Notes: generated by a model not told the origin, from the sequence alone. Counted from the stretch's first letter, positions 34,310 to 44,204 are shown. The stretch is 64,000 nucleotides of DNA from Thermodesulforhabdaceae bacterium (GCA_037482015.1 JBBFKT010000002.1:1-64000), one strand, 5' to 3'. Numbers and translations: made by a program.

Positions 34310-35348
34310 AGAGTTTCTTTTTCGATGTTGCCATATATGAAGCCAGACAAATGGCGGCTTTAAGGCTGTTGGGGCTTGCTATGCCTTTGCCGGCTATGTC
34401 GTAAGCCGTTCCATGATCAACCGATGTGCGGATTATGGGTAAACCGAGAGTAATATTTACGGCATCATCAAAATGAAGTAACTTCAAAGGAATCAAGCCT
34501 TGATCGTGATACATGGCTACCACGGCGTCAAAATGCCCCTGAACTGCCTTGTAGAAAACCGTGTCAGGAGGGTATGGACCGGATATTTCCCATTCTTTGT
34601 TTGACCGAAAAGATTCGACCGCCGGGACGATAACTTTTTGTTCTTCATCCCCGAAAATCCCTGATTCACCTGCGTGAGGATTTAGACCACAAACGGCTAT
34701 GCGGGGAGGTTTCAAACCAAAATAATTTTCCAGAGACCAGGCAGTTACTCTGATAGTTTCACATATCTTATCCACTGTTAGAAGTTCGCTTACACTTTTT
34801 AAAGGCTCGTGAATGGTTACGAGAGATACTCTAAGTTGCGTTCCCGCAAGCATCATAACTGCCTTGTCTGATCCTGTCAGGTGTTTGATGAATTCTGTAT
34901 GTCCAGGGAAGGAAAATCCGCAGGTTTTCAAACTGGCTTTGTTTATAGGAGCAGTGCAAATGGCATCAACGGTTCCTTCCATAGCCATTTTTACTGCTTC
35001 TTCTATGTATTTTACAACGGCGTGAGCTGTATTTATGGTTGGTTGAGCTGGGATTATGTCTTCAGAAGAAAGTGGAAAAGGGTTGATAACTGGAATTAAA
35101 TCACCACTAGCATTGGAAATCGCCTTTTCTACATTGGAGAAGATTTCAAATCTAAAGAGCATGTTAAGTTTTTTTGCAATCACTTTAAGAGCTTTCTCGT
35201 CCCCAATAACAACGATTTTTGCTTGTTCTCTGACGGAAAGATCCGATAAAGCCTTGCAGATTATTTCCGGACCGATTCCGCAGGGATCCCCCATTGTCAC
35301 CGCAATGATTGGTCGCCTGTGATTGGATGGCTTTGCTTCGTTGGGCAC
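34293..35348 (-). CDS. pdxA: 4-hydroxythreonine-4-phosphate dehydrogenase
   Basis: NAD-dependent oxidation of 4-phosphohydroxy-L-threonine in the DXP-dependent vitamin B6 pathway. It is 351 aa. TMGDPCGIGPEI near 18-29, the metal/substrate histidine in FPGHTEFI near 141, CGLNPHAGE near 222 and MYHDQGLIPLK near 277 are all family motifs. It lies in the minus-strand run after nadA, separated by 90 bases with an inverted repeat, and overlaps the UvrA-like gene. PdxA2-type paralogues exist, but the motifs fit the biosynthetic form. No pdxJ is nearby. Confidence 0.92.
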   Translation of the reverse strand: MPNEAKPSNHRRPIIAVTMGDPCGIGPEIICKALSDLSVREQAKIVVIGDEKALKVIAKKLNMLFRFEIFSNVEKAISNASGDLIPVINPFPLSSEDIIPAQPTINTAHAVVKYIEEAVKMAMEGTVDAICTAPINKASLKTCGFSFPGHTEFIKHLTGSDKAVMMLAGTQLRVSLVTIHEPLKSVSELLTVDKICETIRVTAWSLENYFGLKPPRIAVCGLNPHAGESGIFGDEEQKVIVPAVESFRSNKEWEISGPYPPDTVFYKAVQGHFDAVVAMYHDQGLIPLKLLHFDDAVNITLGLPIIRTSVDHGTAYDIAGKGIASPNSLKAAICLASYMATSKKKLYEAFP

Positions 35349-35397
35349 GAATGAAACTCCTTTTTCTTTGTGCTAAATACTTAAATTTAGCTTGCCG

Positions 35398-35430
35398 TCC
35401 TGCTGATGTGAATAATTTGTCTCAGCAGGA
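35398..35430 (-). terminator. Stem-loop between nadA and pdxA
   Basis: TCCTGCTGA (35398-35406) and TCAGCAGGA (35422-35430) pair perfectly over 9 bp, 9 bases after the nadA stop. No U tract follows on the minus strand, so termination may be partial or the structure may only protect the nadA end. Confidence 0.45.
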
Positions 35431-35438
35431 AAATCTCC

Positions 35439-36356
35439 TTAAGTAATAGCGAGCATCTTCTCTATAGCTTTGAGAGCATCAATTCGCACATTTTCCGGGA
35501 CAACAGTTCTTGGCTCAAGAGTTTCTAGCGATACCAACACATCTTCCAGAGATATTTTTTTCATGTCAGGACATAGAAGTTTAGAAGATGCAGGATAAAA
35601 TCGTTTGGACGGATTTTGTTTTTGCATTGTGTATAGAATGCCCATTTCGGTCCCGATAATAAATTCATTCGACGGTGATTCAGCCACGAAACGAAGCATA
35701 CCGGAAGTACTGAAAACCCCATCGGCCAGGTCGATTACGTCGGGGGGACATTCCGGGTGAGCTATGAAAAGAGCTTTAGGATGTTCTTCCTTGGCTTTCA
35801 TTACATCTTCTGCGGATAGATTGTGATGTATAGGGCAGTAGCCATTCCAGAAAAGGATACGTTTTTTAACATGGCGAGCTGTATAAAGAGCAAGGTTTTT
35901 GTCTGGCGCCATATAAACGGTATCCGAATCTAGTGAAGTAACTACCTTAATAGCGTTTGCCGAGGTGCAACATATCGTGCTTTTAGCCTTTACAGCCGCT
36001 GTGGTGTTTACATAGGTCACAATGGGAACTCCGGGATGTTCTCGCTGGATTTCTTCCATATCTTTGGGAGTGATCATGTCAGCCATCGGACAGCCAGCGT
36101 CCTGTCTGGGAAGTATTACGATCTTATCAGGGTTTAATACCGCTGCTGTTTCTGCCATAAAAGCCACACCGCAGAAAACAATGACCGAAGCTTTTGTTTC
36201 TGCCGCTTTTCGACTGAGTTCTAAAGAGTCCCCGGTAAAGTCAGCAATGTCTTGAATTTCAGGGGGCTGGTAATTGTGAGCCAAAATTACAGCGTTGCGG
36301 TCTTTTCTGAGTTTTTCAATTTTTTGAACAACATCACTTTTTGATAACTGATTCAT
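35439..36356 (-). CDS. nadA: Quinolinate synthase
   Basis: [4Fe-4S] enzyme condensing iminoaspartate with dihydroxyacetone phosphate into quinolinate for NAD. It is 305 aa from the ATG at 36356; an in-frame TTG at 36389 would lengthen it by 11 residues. Motifs are LAHNYQPPEIQDIADF near 24, the cluster cysteines in VFCGVAFMAETA, ICCTSANA and KLLCPDMK, and HPECPPDV near 200. Its start overlaps the lolA end by 23 bases. nadB and nadC are elsewhere. Confidence 0.94.
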   Translation of the reverse strand: MNQLSKSDVVQKIEKLRKDRNAVILAHNYQPPEIQDIADFTGDSLELSRKAAETKASVIVFCGVAFMAETAAVLNPDKIVILPRQDAGCPMADMITPKDMEEIQREHPGVPIVTYVNTTAAVKAKSTICCTSANAIKVVTSLDSDTVYMAPDKNLALYTARHVKKRILFWNGYCPIHHNLSAEDVMKAKEEHPKALFIAHPECPPDVIDLADGVFSTSGMLRFVAESPSNEFIIGTEMGILYTMQKQNPSKRFYPASSKLLCPDMKKISLEDVLVSLETLEPRTVVPENVRIDALKAIEKMLAIT

Positions 36357-37122
36357 GGCTGCAGTCCAAGACTCCTTTCTTTTCTTCAAATAGTTTCATG
36401 AATTTGTCGTAAGAAATGGTTTCTCCTTGCTCGTTAGAAATTGATACATCTTGGGGAAAATTGGGCATAAATTCTTTCTGAGAAAATGATCCTTCCCATT
36501 TCTGGTTCGTAAATATAAGCATATTTCTGGTTCCTGCCTGATCCTCTCCAATGATTCTAGTCAAAGTTGCATCGGGCTTATGTATGACTAGTTCTACTTT
36601 GGCAATTTGAGCATCGTTTACTTTGGGTTTTAAAACAACAATAAAACTTTCAGGGTCACTTTCTGATCGGGACCAGTCAACTACTTCAAATGATTCTAGA
36701 ATGCTTTTAAGGAATGCTTTTGCCACAACGGATTTATAGAGAGAACCTGTGTCAAAGACCTGAACTTCCCTGTCCTTCACTGCGTAGAGCCATCCTATAG
36801 CAGGGTAGGTGACGACAACCTGTTCCTCCGGAGAATGATACTCCCACCGCATAAGACAGGGCTTTGCAAAACTGAAACGACCTGTAGCTTCAGCCGATGG
36901 AGCAGTAACATTAGGGGGGTATATTTGTTGAATAAAATCAGCATAAAAAAAATTTGCCGAATGATACTTTTGCTCGATAGCTTTGACGAGACTGATTGCT
37001 TCCTTAAGGTTAGCATTCTCAGCAGATAGAATTTTTCCTGAGCCTGTTATTAAAATTCCAATCGCAACCAATATGGTGAATAACCAACTTGTAGTAGATT
37101 TACAAAGCCTTTTCCTGTTCAT
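36334..37122 (-). CDS. lolA: Outer-membrane lipoprotein carrier LolA
   Basis: Periplasmic chaperone that carries lipoproteins from LolCDE to the outer membrane. It is 262 aa with an N-terminal signal peptide (hydrophobic 13-27, cut near LSA). The LolA beta-barrel features are FYADFIQQIYPPN near 57, ATGRFSFAKPCLMRWEY near 78 and the DGWLYAVKDREVQVF-like strand. It is somewhat longer than usual at the C-terminus. It follows ftsK by 25 bases, a gene order kept in many proteobacteria. With lspA it shows that a lipoprotein-bearing outer membrane is present. Confidence 0.87.
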   Translation of the reverse strand: MNRKRLCKSTTSWLFTILVAIGILITGSGKILSAENANLKEAISLVKAIEQKYHSANFFYADFIQQIYPPNVTAPSAEATGRFSFAKPCLMRWEYHSPEEQVVVTYPAIGWLYAVKDREVQVFDTGSLYKSVVAKAFLKSILESFEVVDWSRSESDPESFIVVLKPKVNDAQIAKVELVIHKPDATLTRIIGEDQAGTRNMLIFTNQKWEGSFSQKEFMPNFPQDVSISNEQGETISYDKFMKLFEEKKGVLDCSHESVIKK

Positions 37123-37147
37123 TTAAGCAAATCCTTTCTAGAGCTTT

Positions 37148-39466
37148 TCAGGAATTTCTTGGAGGCCCAAGCACCTCTCTTGGCTTGATACCGTCCGAAG
37201 GTCCCACAATGCCCTGTTTTTCCATAAGTTCTATCATTCTAGCAGCTCTATTGTAACCCACCCGTAGTCGCCTCTGAAGCATCGAAATAGATGCTTGCCG
37301 AGTTTCGAGCACGAGCTTTACCGCTTCTTCGTATTTTTCGTCAATATCTTCGTCGCTTATTTCACCTGAAGTCGCATCCTCAGTAAGATCTATATGTTCT
37401 GGTTCCCATCCAGCAGTCTTTGCCTGTTCTCGCCAGAAGTCCGTAATGCGTTGCACTTCCCGATCCGATATAAAAGCACCATGAATGCGCTGAAGTTTTG
37501 CTGTTCCCGGAGGGAGGAACAACATGTCTCCCGAACCGAGAAGAGTTTCTGCTCCGGGAGCATCCAGGATAGTACGGGAATCTATTTTTGAAGAAACCTG
37601 AAAGGAGATGCGCGATGGAATGTTCGCCTTAATGAGACCGGTAATTACATCCACGGATGGCCTCTGAGTAGCAAGAACAAGATGGATTCCTGCTGCTCTG
37701 GCCATTTGAGCAAGCCTCGTAATGTATTCTTCCACTTCTCGAGAAGCTACCATCATTAAGTCCGCCAGTTCATCTATAATCACAACCAGGTAGGGTAAAG
37801 GTTTGAAATCGTTTCCTTCCGATGTCTGTTTTTTCTCTTCCGCCACTTTCTTATTGTAACCTTCAATGTTTCTGGCGTTGAATTGAGCCATAAGCTCATA
37901 TCTTTGTTCCATTTCTTCCACTGCCCACTGTAAAGCCTTGGTAGCTTTTTTGACATCGGTTACGACCGGGTGAATTAGGTGTGGAATACCTTCATAGAAA
38001 CTCAACTCAATCCGTTTGGGGTCGATAAGAAGAAGTCTTAAAGTAAAGGGAGTATTTCTAAAAAGAAGGCTTGTAAGAATTGAGTTAAGACATACACTTT
38101 TACCTGTTCCCGTAGCCCCTGCAATAAGAAGATGGGGCATTTTTGCCAGATTGGTTGCCACAGGACTACCGGTGGTATCTTTTCCTAGAGCTATGGTTAA
38201 AGGGGCGGTGGCTTCCTGAAACTCCGATGATTCAATTACTGAACGTATGCTAACTAACTGTCTCTTGGCATTTGGAATTTCAATTCCAACTGCTGCCTTA
38301 CCAGGAATTGGCGCAACAATACGAATGCTCATGGCCTTTAGCGCCATGGTGAGATCATTTTGGAGGTTCACGATCCGGCTTATTTTAATACCAGGTGCTG
38401 GCACATATTCGAACATGGTGATCACAGGACCTGGAAGAATGTTGACAACTTCACCATGAACACCGAAATCAGCTAGCTTCTGAGTCAGCACTTCCGCCTT
38501 TTTCTGAAGAATCTTGGAGTCTTCATAGTCCTGACGAGTTTCATACTTGTCCAGAAGATCGATACTGGGAAAACCAAAAGAATAGAATGATGTGGACGGT
38601 GGGGATGACGATGGACGATGCGAAGATTCTAATTTTTTAGTGTTAGATTCTACAGACGGACGATTACTGGGGATGGATGGTGCAGATTCCACAAGGCTAC
38701 TGGCGAAGAGGTTGTCTAGAACGGGGTCATTATTATTAGGTTCGGCGGATGTAGAGAAGTTATTAGATGATGTTATGACTGCTACGGGGGTAAGTTTTCC
38801 CCTAACCGTGTTAGAATTTTTATTGTTTTTGGATGAGGTCTTACGGAAGTTTTTAGCTCTTATTGCAGAAATGGTGTTCGTTACAACTTTGCCTAAGTAA
38901 CTGAAAAATCTAGAGAGATGCCCGCCAATAAAATGTGCGAGATATTTAAGATTTGCAAATATTTCCAAAAGACTCCAGGGAAGAAAAGCAACCGTTACGC
39001 ATAAACCAACTCCCAGCACTATGATTATAGTTCCTGTATATGAAAAGATTTCAATCATGTGCCTTGTGATCCATTCTCCCACAATGCCCCCACCAGAAAT
39101 CTTTTCTCCTCGAAGATGGATCTCCTTAGCAAAAAGGCTTAGCAGAATGGAACTGCTGACAAGTCCAAGGATAGGCACAAAAACATAAAAAACTAATTTT
39201 AATTTACGTTCCCAAAAGATGTCCCATGCAAGCCTGAAAAGAGTGATGGGGAGTATCAGAGACGCTAATCCGAAAGGGGTATAAATAAGTCTTGCAAGAT
39301 GAGACCCAAAAAGCCCCATCCAGTTTTTTGTTTCAAGCCTCGATGGCGAAAAACCAAACAAAGTAGGATCGGAAGGACTATAGGATAAAAGGCTGAGGAG
39401 GATAACGGTGCTTCCAAAGGCTATAGAAATTCCCAAAAGTTCATGTTTCTTTCGCCTGTCAATCAC
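37148..39466 (-). CDS. ftsK: DNA translocase FtsK
   Basis: 772 residues. Four N-terminal membrane helices (about 12-170) anchor it at the septum. A low-complexity Ser/Asn/Pro-rich linker follows from 210 to 300, then the RecA-like motor with Walker A GATGTGKSVC near 450 and Walker B LVVIIDELADLM near 560. A C-terminal gamma winged helix (ISMLQRRLRVGYNRAARMIE, near 725-745) reads KOPS sites. It pumps chromosome ends to the dif site for XerCD resolution at division. It lies eight bases after rnj on the same strand. Confidence 0.96.
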   Translation of the reverse strand: MIDRRKKHELLGISIAFGSTVILLSLLSYSPSDPTLFGFSPSRLETKNWMGLFGSHLARLIYTPFGLASLILPITLFRLAWDIFWERKLKLVFYVFVPILGLVSSSILLSLFAKEIHLRGEKISGGGIVGEWITRHMIEIFSYTGTIIIVLGVGLCVTVAFLPWSLLEIFANLKYLAHFIGGHLSRFFSYLGKVVTNTISAIRAKNFRKTSSKNNKNSNTVRGKLTPVAVITSSNNFSTSAEPNNNDPVLDNLFASSLVESAPSIPSNRPSVESNTKKLESSHRPSSSPPSTSFYSFGFPSIDLLDKYETRQDYEDSKILQKKAEVLTQKLADFGVHGEVVNILPGPVITMFEYVPAPGIKISRIVNLQNDLTMALKAMSIRIVAPIPGKAAVGIEIPNAKRQLVSIRSVIESSEFQEATAPLTIALGKDTTGSPVATNLAKMPHLLIAGATGTGKSVCLNSILTSLLFRNTPFTLRLLLIDPKRIELSFYEGIPHLIHPVVTDVKKATKALQWAVEEMEQRYELMAQFNARNIEGYNKKVAEEKKQTSEGNDFKPLPYLVVIIDELADLMMVASREVEEYITRLAQMARAAGIHLVLATQRPSVDVITGLIKANIPSRISFQVSSKIDSRTILDAPGAETLLGSGDMLFLPPGTAKLQRIHGAFISDREVQRITDFWREQAKTAGWEPEHIDLTEDATSGEISDEDIDEKYEEAVKLVLETRQASISMLQRRLRVGYNRAARMIELMEKQGIVGPSDGIKPREVLGPPRNS

Positions 39467-39473
39467 CTTTTTG

Positions 39474-41156
39474 CTATACCTCCATTACAATAGGATAGAT
39501 GACAGGTCGCCTTCCTAAGATTTTTACAAAGAATTTTTTCAATTCTTTGCGAATTTCACGTTGAATTTCTCCAGCATCAGGTATAGCGCCCCCTTCGATA
39601 TAACGGTCAAAGATTTCAAGGATAAGGCACTGTGCACAGTGGATTATGTCAGAGTTTATCTCTTCTGATATAAACCCTTTACTAAAAACATCTGGACCAC
39701 TGAGAATACTTCGATATTCCTGATCAATTACAAGGGAAACTATGACAAGCCCGTCTTCTGCCAGGTGTTTTCTGTCTCTTAGCACGGGTTTATCAATATC
39801 ACCAATGCCCTTACCGTCAACAAATACTCTTCCAGAAGATATTTTAGGGCTCAGAACTGCACGCTCCTGCCACAAATTTAATACGTCACCGTTTTCAAGA
39901 AGAAAGCAGTTTTCGGGGGGTATGCCGATTTCTCTGGCTAGAGCACAGTGTTTAGCAAGATGGCGATATTCGCCATGAATGGGCACAAAAAACTTGGGCT
40001 TAACCAACCCGATCAACCATTTAAGTTCTTCCTGATGGGCATGGCCAGAGGCATGAATAGCTTCCACGCTTTCGTAAATAACATTCGTTCCTCGACGATA
40101 AAGATTGTTGATCACATTATGAATTGTCCGCTCATTGCCTGGAATAAATTTGGACGAAAATACAACCGTATCCCCCGGTTTCAGTTTGATCCACTTATGG
40201 TCATCAAAAGCAATTCTCGTTAAGGCGCTCATCGGTTCGCCCTGAGTTCCTGTTGTTATCATCACAACCCTGTGATCTGGCATAAAGGGAAGGTCTTTGA
40301 GAGCTATCTTGTCTTCGGGAGAAATGTTAAGATAGCCCAGTTCTTCAGCAAGCCGCACATTGGTTTGAATGGATTTGCCGTGAAAAAGGATCTTTCTTCC
40401 AAATTGTCTAGCTGTGTATATGATTTGCTGGATGCGGTGAATATTGCTGGCGAAAACGGCTATAATGATGCGCCCTTTGGCCACTTGGAATATGTCCTGA
40501 AAAGTCTTGCCAACCTCTTTTTCTGAAATTGCATAGCCTTCTCTTTCTACGTTTGTAGAATCTGAGAGAAGAAGAAGCACTCCCTGTTCGGAGTATAGGC
40601 TCAACCTTCCGATATCAAAGACCCTGCCATCAATGGGAGTATGATCAATCTTGAAGTCGCCTGAATGGACAATAACTCCACAGGGAGTAGAAATAATAAA
40701 ACCAACCCCATCAGGAATGCTGTGACATACTCTAAAAGGTTCTATTATAAATGGACCTATCGAAAAAGGTTCTTTGGGAACGATAGTATGAAAAGATGTT
40801 CTGCCGAGCAGGTTATGTTCAGCCAGTTTTTCCTTGATAAGAGCCAGAGTAAAGGATGTTGCGTAGATAGGGACGGGGAATTCCTGAAGCAGGAAAGGAA
40901 TTGCTCCAATATGATCTTCGTGTCCGTGTGTGACAATCAGTGCCTTAACTTTTTGAGCGTTATCTCGTAAGTAGTCAAAATCCGGAATTACAATATCGAT
41001 CCCGAACATTTCCTCTTCTGGAAACATTAGGCCAGCATCTATGATAAGGATCGAGTCTTCATATTCCACTACCATCATGTTGAGGCCTATTTCTCCGAGC
41101 CCGCCTAGAGGAATAATCTTCACAGGGTAAGAGGAAATGGACTGACTGTTATTCAT
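39474..41156 (-). CDS. rnj: Ribonuclease J
   Basis: 560 residues of the metallo-beta-lactamase/beta-CASP RNase J family, with 5'-3' exonuclease and endonuclease action on mRNA and rRNA. The zinc motif is HGHEDH at 77-82. HSGDFKID lies near 165, the beta-CASP region near 200-380, and PIHGEYRHL near 388 brings the last histidine. RNase J with RNase G (rng, 26437) suggests a mixed mRNA-decay system. It lies 21 bases after plsC and eight before ftsK. Confidence 0.94.
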   Translation of the reverse strand: MNNSQSISSYPVKIIPLGGLGEIGLNMMVVEYEDSILIIDAGLMFPEEEMFGIDIVIPDFDYLRDNAQKVKALIVTHGHEDHIGAIPFLLQEFPVPIYATSFTLALIKEKLAEHNLLGRTSFHTIVPKEPFSIGPFIIEPFRVCHSIPDGVGFIISTPCGVIVHSGDFKIDHTPIDGRVFDIGRLSLYSEQGVLLLLSDSTNVEREGYAISEKEVGKTFQDIFQVAKGRIIIAVFASNIHRIQQIIYTARQFGRKILFHGKSIQTNVRLAEELGYLNISPEDKIALKDLPFMPDHRVVMITTGTQGEPMSALTRIAFDDHKWIKLKPGDTVVFSSKFIPGNERTIHNVINNLYRRGTNVIYESVEAIHASGHAHQEELKWLIGLVKPKFFVPIHGEYRHLAKHCALAREIGIPPENCFLLENGDVLNLWQERAVLSPKISSGRVFVDGKGIGDIDKPVLRDRKHLAEDGLVIVSLVIDQEYRSILSGPDVFSKGFISEEINSDIIHCAQCLILEIFDRYIEGGAIPDAGEIQREIRKELKKFFVKILGRRPVIYPIVMEV

Positions 41157-41176
41157 TATGGTGTAACCTCTCTTAA

Positions 41177-41938
41177 CTATTCAGATTGTGATGCTGAAGG
41201 CTGATCGCATATGCCACCTTCTTCGGGAGTAAGCCCCTGACGTATTGCTTTTTCCACGAGCGATATAAGATGATCTCTGTCGTCAATGCTGTAATTTTCC
41301 GTTGGAATGGGAGGATGAAAAGTAAGAGTAATCACGCCGGGATTAACAATCCATGATCCCTTGCGCATGATTCGGTAAGAACCGCTTATACTGATGGGTA
41401 GAATCGGTTTTTTGCTTTTAATCGCCAGAATAAAACCGCCTTTTTTAAAAGGCTGTAACACTCCGTCACGACTTCTGGTGCCCTCAGGAAAAATCATTAC
41501 TGATGCACCTTCTTGTATCTTTTCTGCAGCCTTGTCTATACTTTCAAAAGCCTTAGCTCTGTTACTTCGATCTATCGGGATATAGCCAATTAATCTCATT
41601 GCCTGTCCCACTATTGGGATTTTGTAAAGTTCTTCTTTAGCCAACCATCGGAATTGACCCGGCACATAAGCAAGCAACACAAAGATGTCAAACCAACTCT
41701 GATGGTTCCCCATATAAACATAAGTCTCCTTGGGATTTACAAATTGCTTATTTCTTACAATGACTTTTGTGCCTGTGGCTTTTAGTTGAATTAGTCCCCA
41801 AATGCGAGCCCAATAATAATGCCCTAGATCGGGATTTTTGGTAATTAAAAGAGTAACCAGGGCACCTATCCCAAAAATTATGGTGGAAACCACCAAAACC
41901 AAGAAAAAAACGGCAGTTTTTAAGTAAGTTCTAAGCAC
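41177..41938 (-). CDS. plsC: 1-acyl-sn-glycerol-3-phosphate acyltransferase
   Basis: Membrane enzyme that adds the second acyl chain to lysophosphatidate. It is 253 aa with an N-terminal membrane helix (7-32). The acyltransferase motifs are GNHQSWFD (H79-x4-D84), the FPEGTRSRDG block near 149-158 and KKPILPISISGSYR near 175. It heads the minus-strand run plsC-rnj-ftsK-lolA-nadA-pdxA-UvrA-like; the starts and stops are so close that one long transcript is likely at least through ftsK. Confidence 0.92.
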   Translation of the reverse strand: MLRTYLKTAVFFLVLVVSTIIFGIGALVTLLITKNPDLGHYYWARIWGLIQLKATGTKVIVRNKQFVNPKETYVYMGNHQSWFDIFVLLAYVPGQFRWLAKEELYKIPIVGQAMRLIGYIPIDRSNRAKAFESIDKAAEKIQEGASVMIFPEGTRSRDGVLQPFKKGGFILAIKSKKPILPISISGSYRIMRKGSWIVNPGVITLTFHPPIPTENYSIDDRDHLISLVEKAIRQGLTPEEGGICDQPSASQSE

Positions 41939-42051
41939 GGCTTCTACCCCTTTTTTTGGTTCTTTTAGTTAATCTAGGTCTTACTGGATCACATTACAAA
42001 ATTTACTCCTTTGCCGACTTTTTAGCAATCAGCTAGAAAATAGCTTTTTCA

Positions 42052-42492
42052 TCAGCCAGCCTGTCTAAACCTGGGGTCAATAAGAACGATGGAATCAACA
42101 ATCTTTGCGTATTCGGTATCAGAAATATGATCAAAGGATTCTCTGGGAATAAATCGCATTGTGGATGAGACTGTAGGGGAGAAGACTTTTCCAGCCTGTA
42201 TTGCGGGGTTTTTAAGATAAAATTTGAAGCCTTCCCCCATATTTATGATCATATCGAGCAGTTCGTTGTCCTCAAAAAGTTCTACAAGTGAGAGATTGTG
42301 AACTGTAGCTCTGCCATGCACTATTTTATGATTTCCATCCTTTTCCACTTCCAGAAAGGCATCCCGTAAAGCAATCCCGCGGCGTGGCTCATTTGTGGTA
42401 ATCACGAAGGCTTCTTCTATTATATAGGTTCCTTCCCTTACGAACATTTCTTCAAACTTGCGGCAATCTTTCAACATCCGTTCTTCTGCCAT
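42052..42492 (-). CDS. Conserved-looking protein of unknown function
   Basis: 146 residues, soluble, acidic, with no signal peptide, membrane helix or cysteine pair. I do not recognise it. The N-terminus is helical (ERMLKDCRKFEEMF), followed by strands (GTYIIEEAFVITTNEPRRGIAL, HKIVHGRATVHNLSLVELFED) that could form a beta-barrel or PilZ-like core, though the PilZ RxxxR and D/NxSxxG signatures are not evident. The ATG has an AGGAGAG site, which supports a real gene. It is divergent from the methyltransferase at 42650. Confidence 0.6.
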   Translation of the reverse strand: MAEERMLKDCRKFEEMFVREGTYIIEEAFVITTNEPRRGIALRDAFLEVEKDGNHKIVHGRATVHNLSLVELFEDNELLDMIINMGEGFKFYLKNPAIQAGKVFSPTVSSTMRFIPRESFDHISDTEYAKIVDSIVLIDPRFRQAG

Positions 42493-42548
42493 TTCATCTC
42501 TCCTTGCATTTTGATCTTTAATAAAAATTGTTGTATGGTCGATTTGTT

Positions 42549-42593
42549 GCGATTAAACAATCGCTACTCCACATAAATTCATGCTCTGTGGAG
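42549..42593. other. Two tandem short hairpins between divergent genes
   Basis: GCGATT-AAAC-AATCGC (42549-42564) and, three bases on, CTCCACA-N13-TGTGGAG (42567-42593) are perfect inverted repeats. They lie in the 157-base gap between divergent genes, so they could be operators or leader structures of the plus-strand transcript. Confidence 0.4.
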
Positions 42594-42649
42594 AAAGATT
42601 TCGCACCAGTTCAGTATCATAACTTTGCCAAAAAGAAAGGACAAACAGC

Positions 42650-43411
42650 ATGAACATTTCATCCATTATGACCCTTTCGCTTGATGAACTCATGGATATT
42701 ATACGATCGCGCTATAATGTGGAAGTTGAATCCGTTAAGATCGGGAGCAAGACGTTGAAGTTGCTCCAGATAAAAGATATGGAAGATCAGATATTAAAAA
42801 AGTTAGAAGAAACCTTAAATCAGACTCCGGGTAGCGTTTCTCCCGCACGCCCCGAACAACTTAGCGATGAACTTTTATTGCATCTTATGGAAATGCAGTG
42901 GTGGACCAAAATATGGGAACCGAGCTTTGTTCTGGCACTCTTTATGGAGAAAACCCCGCCAGTTCCCGGACAAAAAGTGCTTGAAATCGGTGCTGGGATG
43001 GGCATTGTGGGCGTTTATGCGGCTCTCTGTGGACATGATGTAACTATAAGCGACATAAGCGAAGATGCTTTGCTCTTTGCACGAGCTAATGCATTGATGA
43101 ACGATTGTCCTCATGTGCCAGTAGTAGCTCTGGATTGGAGACTCCCTTACACAGGACGCCCCTTTGAGATGATCATTGGTTCTGAAGTGGTCTATGATCG
43201 CCGCACATACGACATCCTGATTTCCTTCCTGAGCCAGGCATTGGCCCCAGGAGGCACTATATTTCTTGCTAAGAACAAAGATCTGAAGACTCCTCTGTTT
43301 TTTGAAAAGTTGGTAACCCACTTTAAGTTTAAACAAATGATCGTGAAACTCAAAGGTGGTGACGCTCCGATGGAAGTCGAACTCTACGCCGTTAGACGAA
43401 AAGAGGAATAA
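42650..43411 (+). CDS. Class I SAM-dependent methyltransferase (METTL/FAM86-like)
   Basis: 253 residues. After about 90 residues without a recognised fold comes a Rossmann methyltransferase. The SAM motif VLEIGAGMGIVGVYAALCG starts near 108, with acidic DIS near 134 for the ribose. DWRLP and SEVVYD near 165-182 resemble the protein-lysine methyltransferase group (Methyltransf_16, FAM86/METTL21). A protein target is therefore possible but not shown. The ATG at 42650 is preceded by AGAAAGGA. Its stop is five bases before the alpha/beta hydrolase start, so the two are probably co-transcribed. Confidence 0.75.
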   Translation: MNISSIMTLSLDELMDIIRSRYNVEVESVKIGSKTLKLLQIKDMEDQILKKLEETLNQTPGSVSPARPEQLSDELLLHLMEMQWWTKIWEPSFVLALFMEKTPPVPGQKVLEIGAGMGIVGVYAALCGHDVTISDISEDALLFARANALMNDCPHVPVVALDWRLPYTGRPFEMIIGSEVVYDRRTYDILISFLSQALAPGGTIFLAKNKDLKTPLFFEKLVTHFKFKQMIVKLKGGDAPMEVELYAVRRKEE

Positions 43412-43415
43412 AAAT

Positions 43416-44204
43416 ATGAGAGCAGTCTTACGCCATTTCGTAAACGGTGAAATTCCCGTTGTTGTTCACGAACCAGAGGGAATGACAATTGGCACTGTTG
43501 TTCTCCTCCACGGGCTTATGGGCTACAAAGATTCGGAAAAGTTTGTGGCAATGGCGGAATCCTTATCCGAGAATGGCTTAAGAGCTGTGATGTTCGATCA
43601 GGCTGGATCAGGTGAGAGCAAATCCCCGTTAAAACATTCCCTTATATTTTCTCGATTTAGGGACTTAGTGACCGTGATTGAATGGATAAAGTGCGATGTG
43701 TTTAAATCAGGAGAAAAGTTATTTTTATGGGGGTCCAGTTTTGGTGGCTATCTAGCTTATCTTTACGGTTTCTTGTATCAAGATGTTGTAATGGTCATGC
43801 CGGAAAAGATTCTACCCGATGATCATCCCTTAAAAGCCGATGCTTTGATCTCCTGGGCCACCCCCTTTGACGTTTCTGCTCTGGAAGGTTTCTTAAGACG
43901 ATCCAAACCTTTTTGTGATTTTCTTGATCCGGCAGATCCTTTAGGACATCCAAAGAATCTTGAAAAAATCGGTGTTGTATTGAAAGCCCAACCTGAGATT
44001 TATCGCCCGTGTCTGATAGTTCATGGTATAAAAGACGAAATTGTCCCCTGGAATGACGCTGTTCGTATAAGGGACGTAACGGGTGGAGACATGATTTTAT
44101 TTGATGAGGCCGATCATCGGTTTCTGAATTCCGAAGACAGAAGCCTTGCTATAAGGGCAAGCCTTAGCTGGCTTTTGAGGAGGCTGGGATCGAGCAGATT
44201 TTAG
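43416..44204 (+). CDS. Alpha/beta hydrolase
   Basis: 262 residues of the serine hydrolase fold. The oxyanion motif LLHGLMGYKDS is near 30, the nucleophile elbow GSSFGG places S108, and the likely acid lies in HGIKDEIVPWND near 210, with the histidine in DEADHRFLN near 236. The layout resembles acyl-CoA or feruloyl-esterase-like hydrolases; the substrate is unknown. ATG 43416 follows GAGGA; an upstream in-frame start at 43356 lies inside the methyltransferase. A perfect 12-bp inverted repeat spans its stop codon. Confidence 0.82.
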   Translation: MRAVLRHFVNGEIPVVVHEPEGMTIGTVVLLHGLMGYKDSEKFVAMAESLSENGLRAVMFDQAGSGESKSPLKHSLIFSRFRDLVTVIEWIKCDVFKSGEKLFLWGSSFGGYLAYLYGFLYQDVVMVMPEKILPDDHPLKADALISWATPFDVSALEGFLRRSKPFCDFLDPADPLGHPKNLEKIGVVLKAQPEIYRPCLIVHGIKDEIVPWNDAVRIRDVTGGDMILFDEADHRFLNSEDRSLAIRASLSWLLRRLGSSRF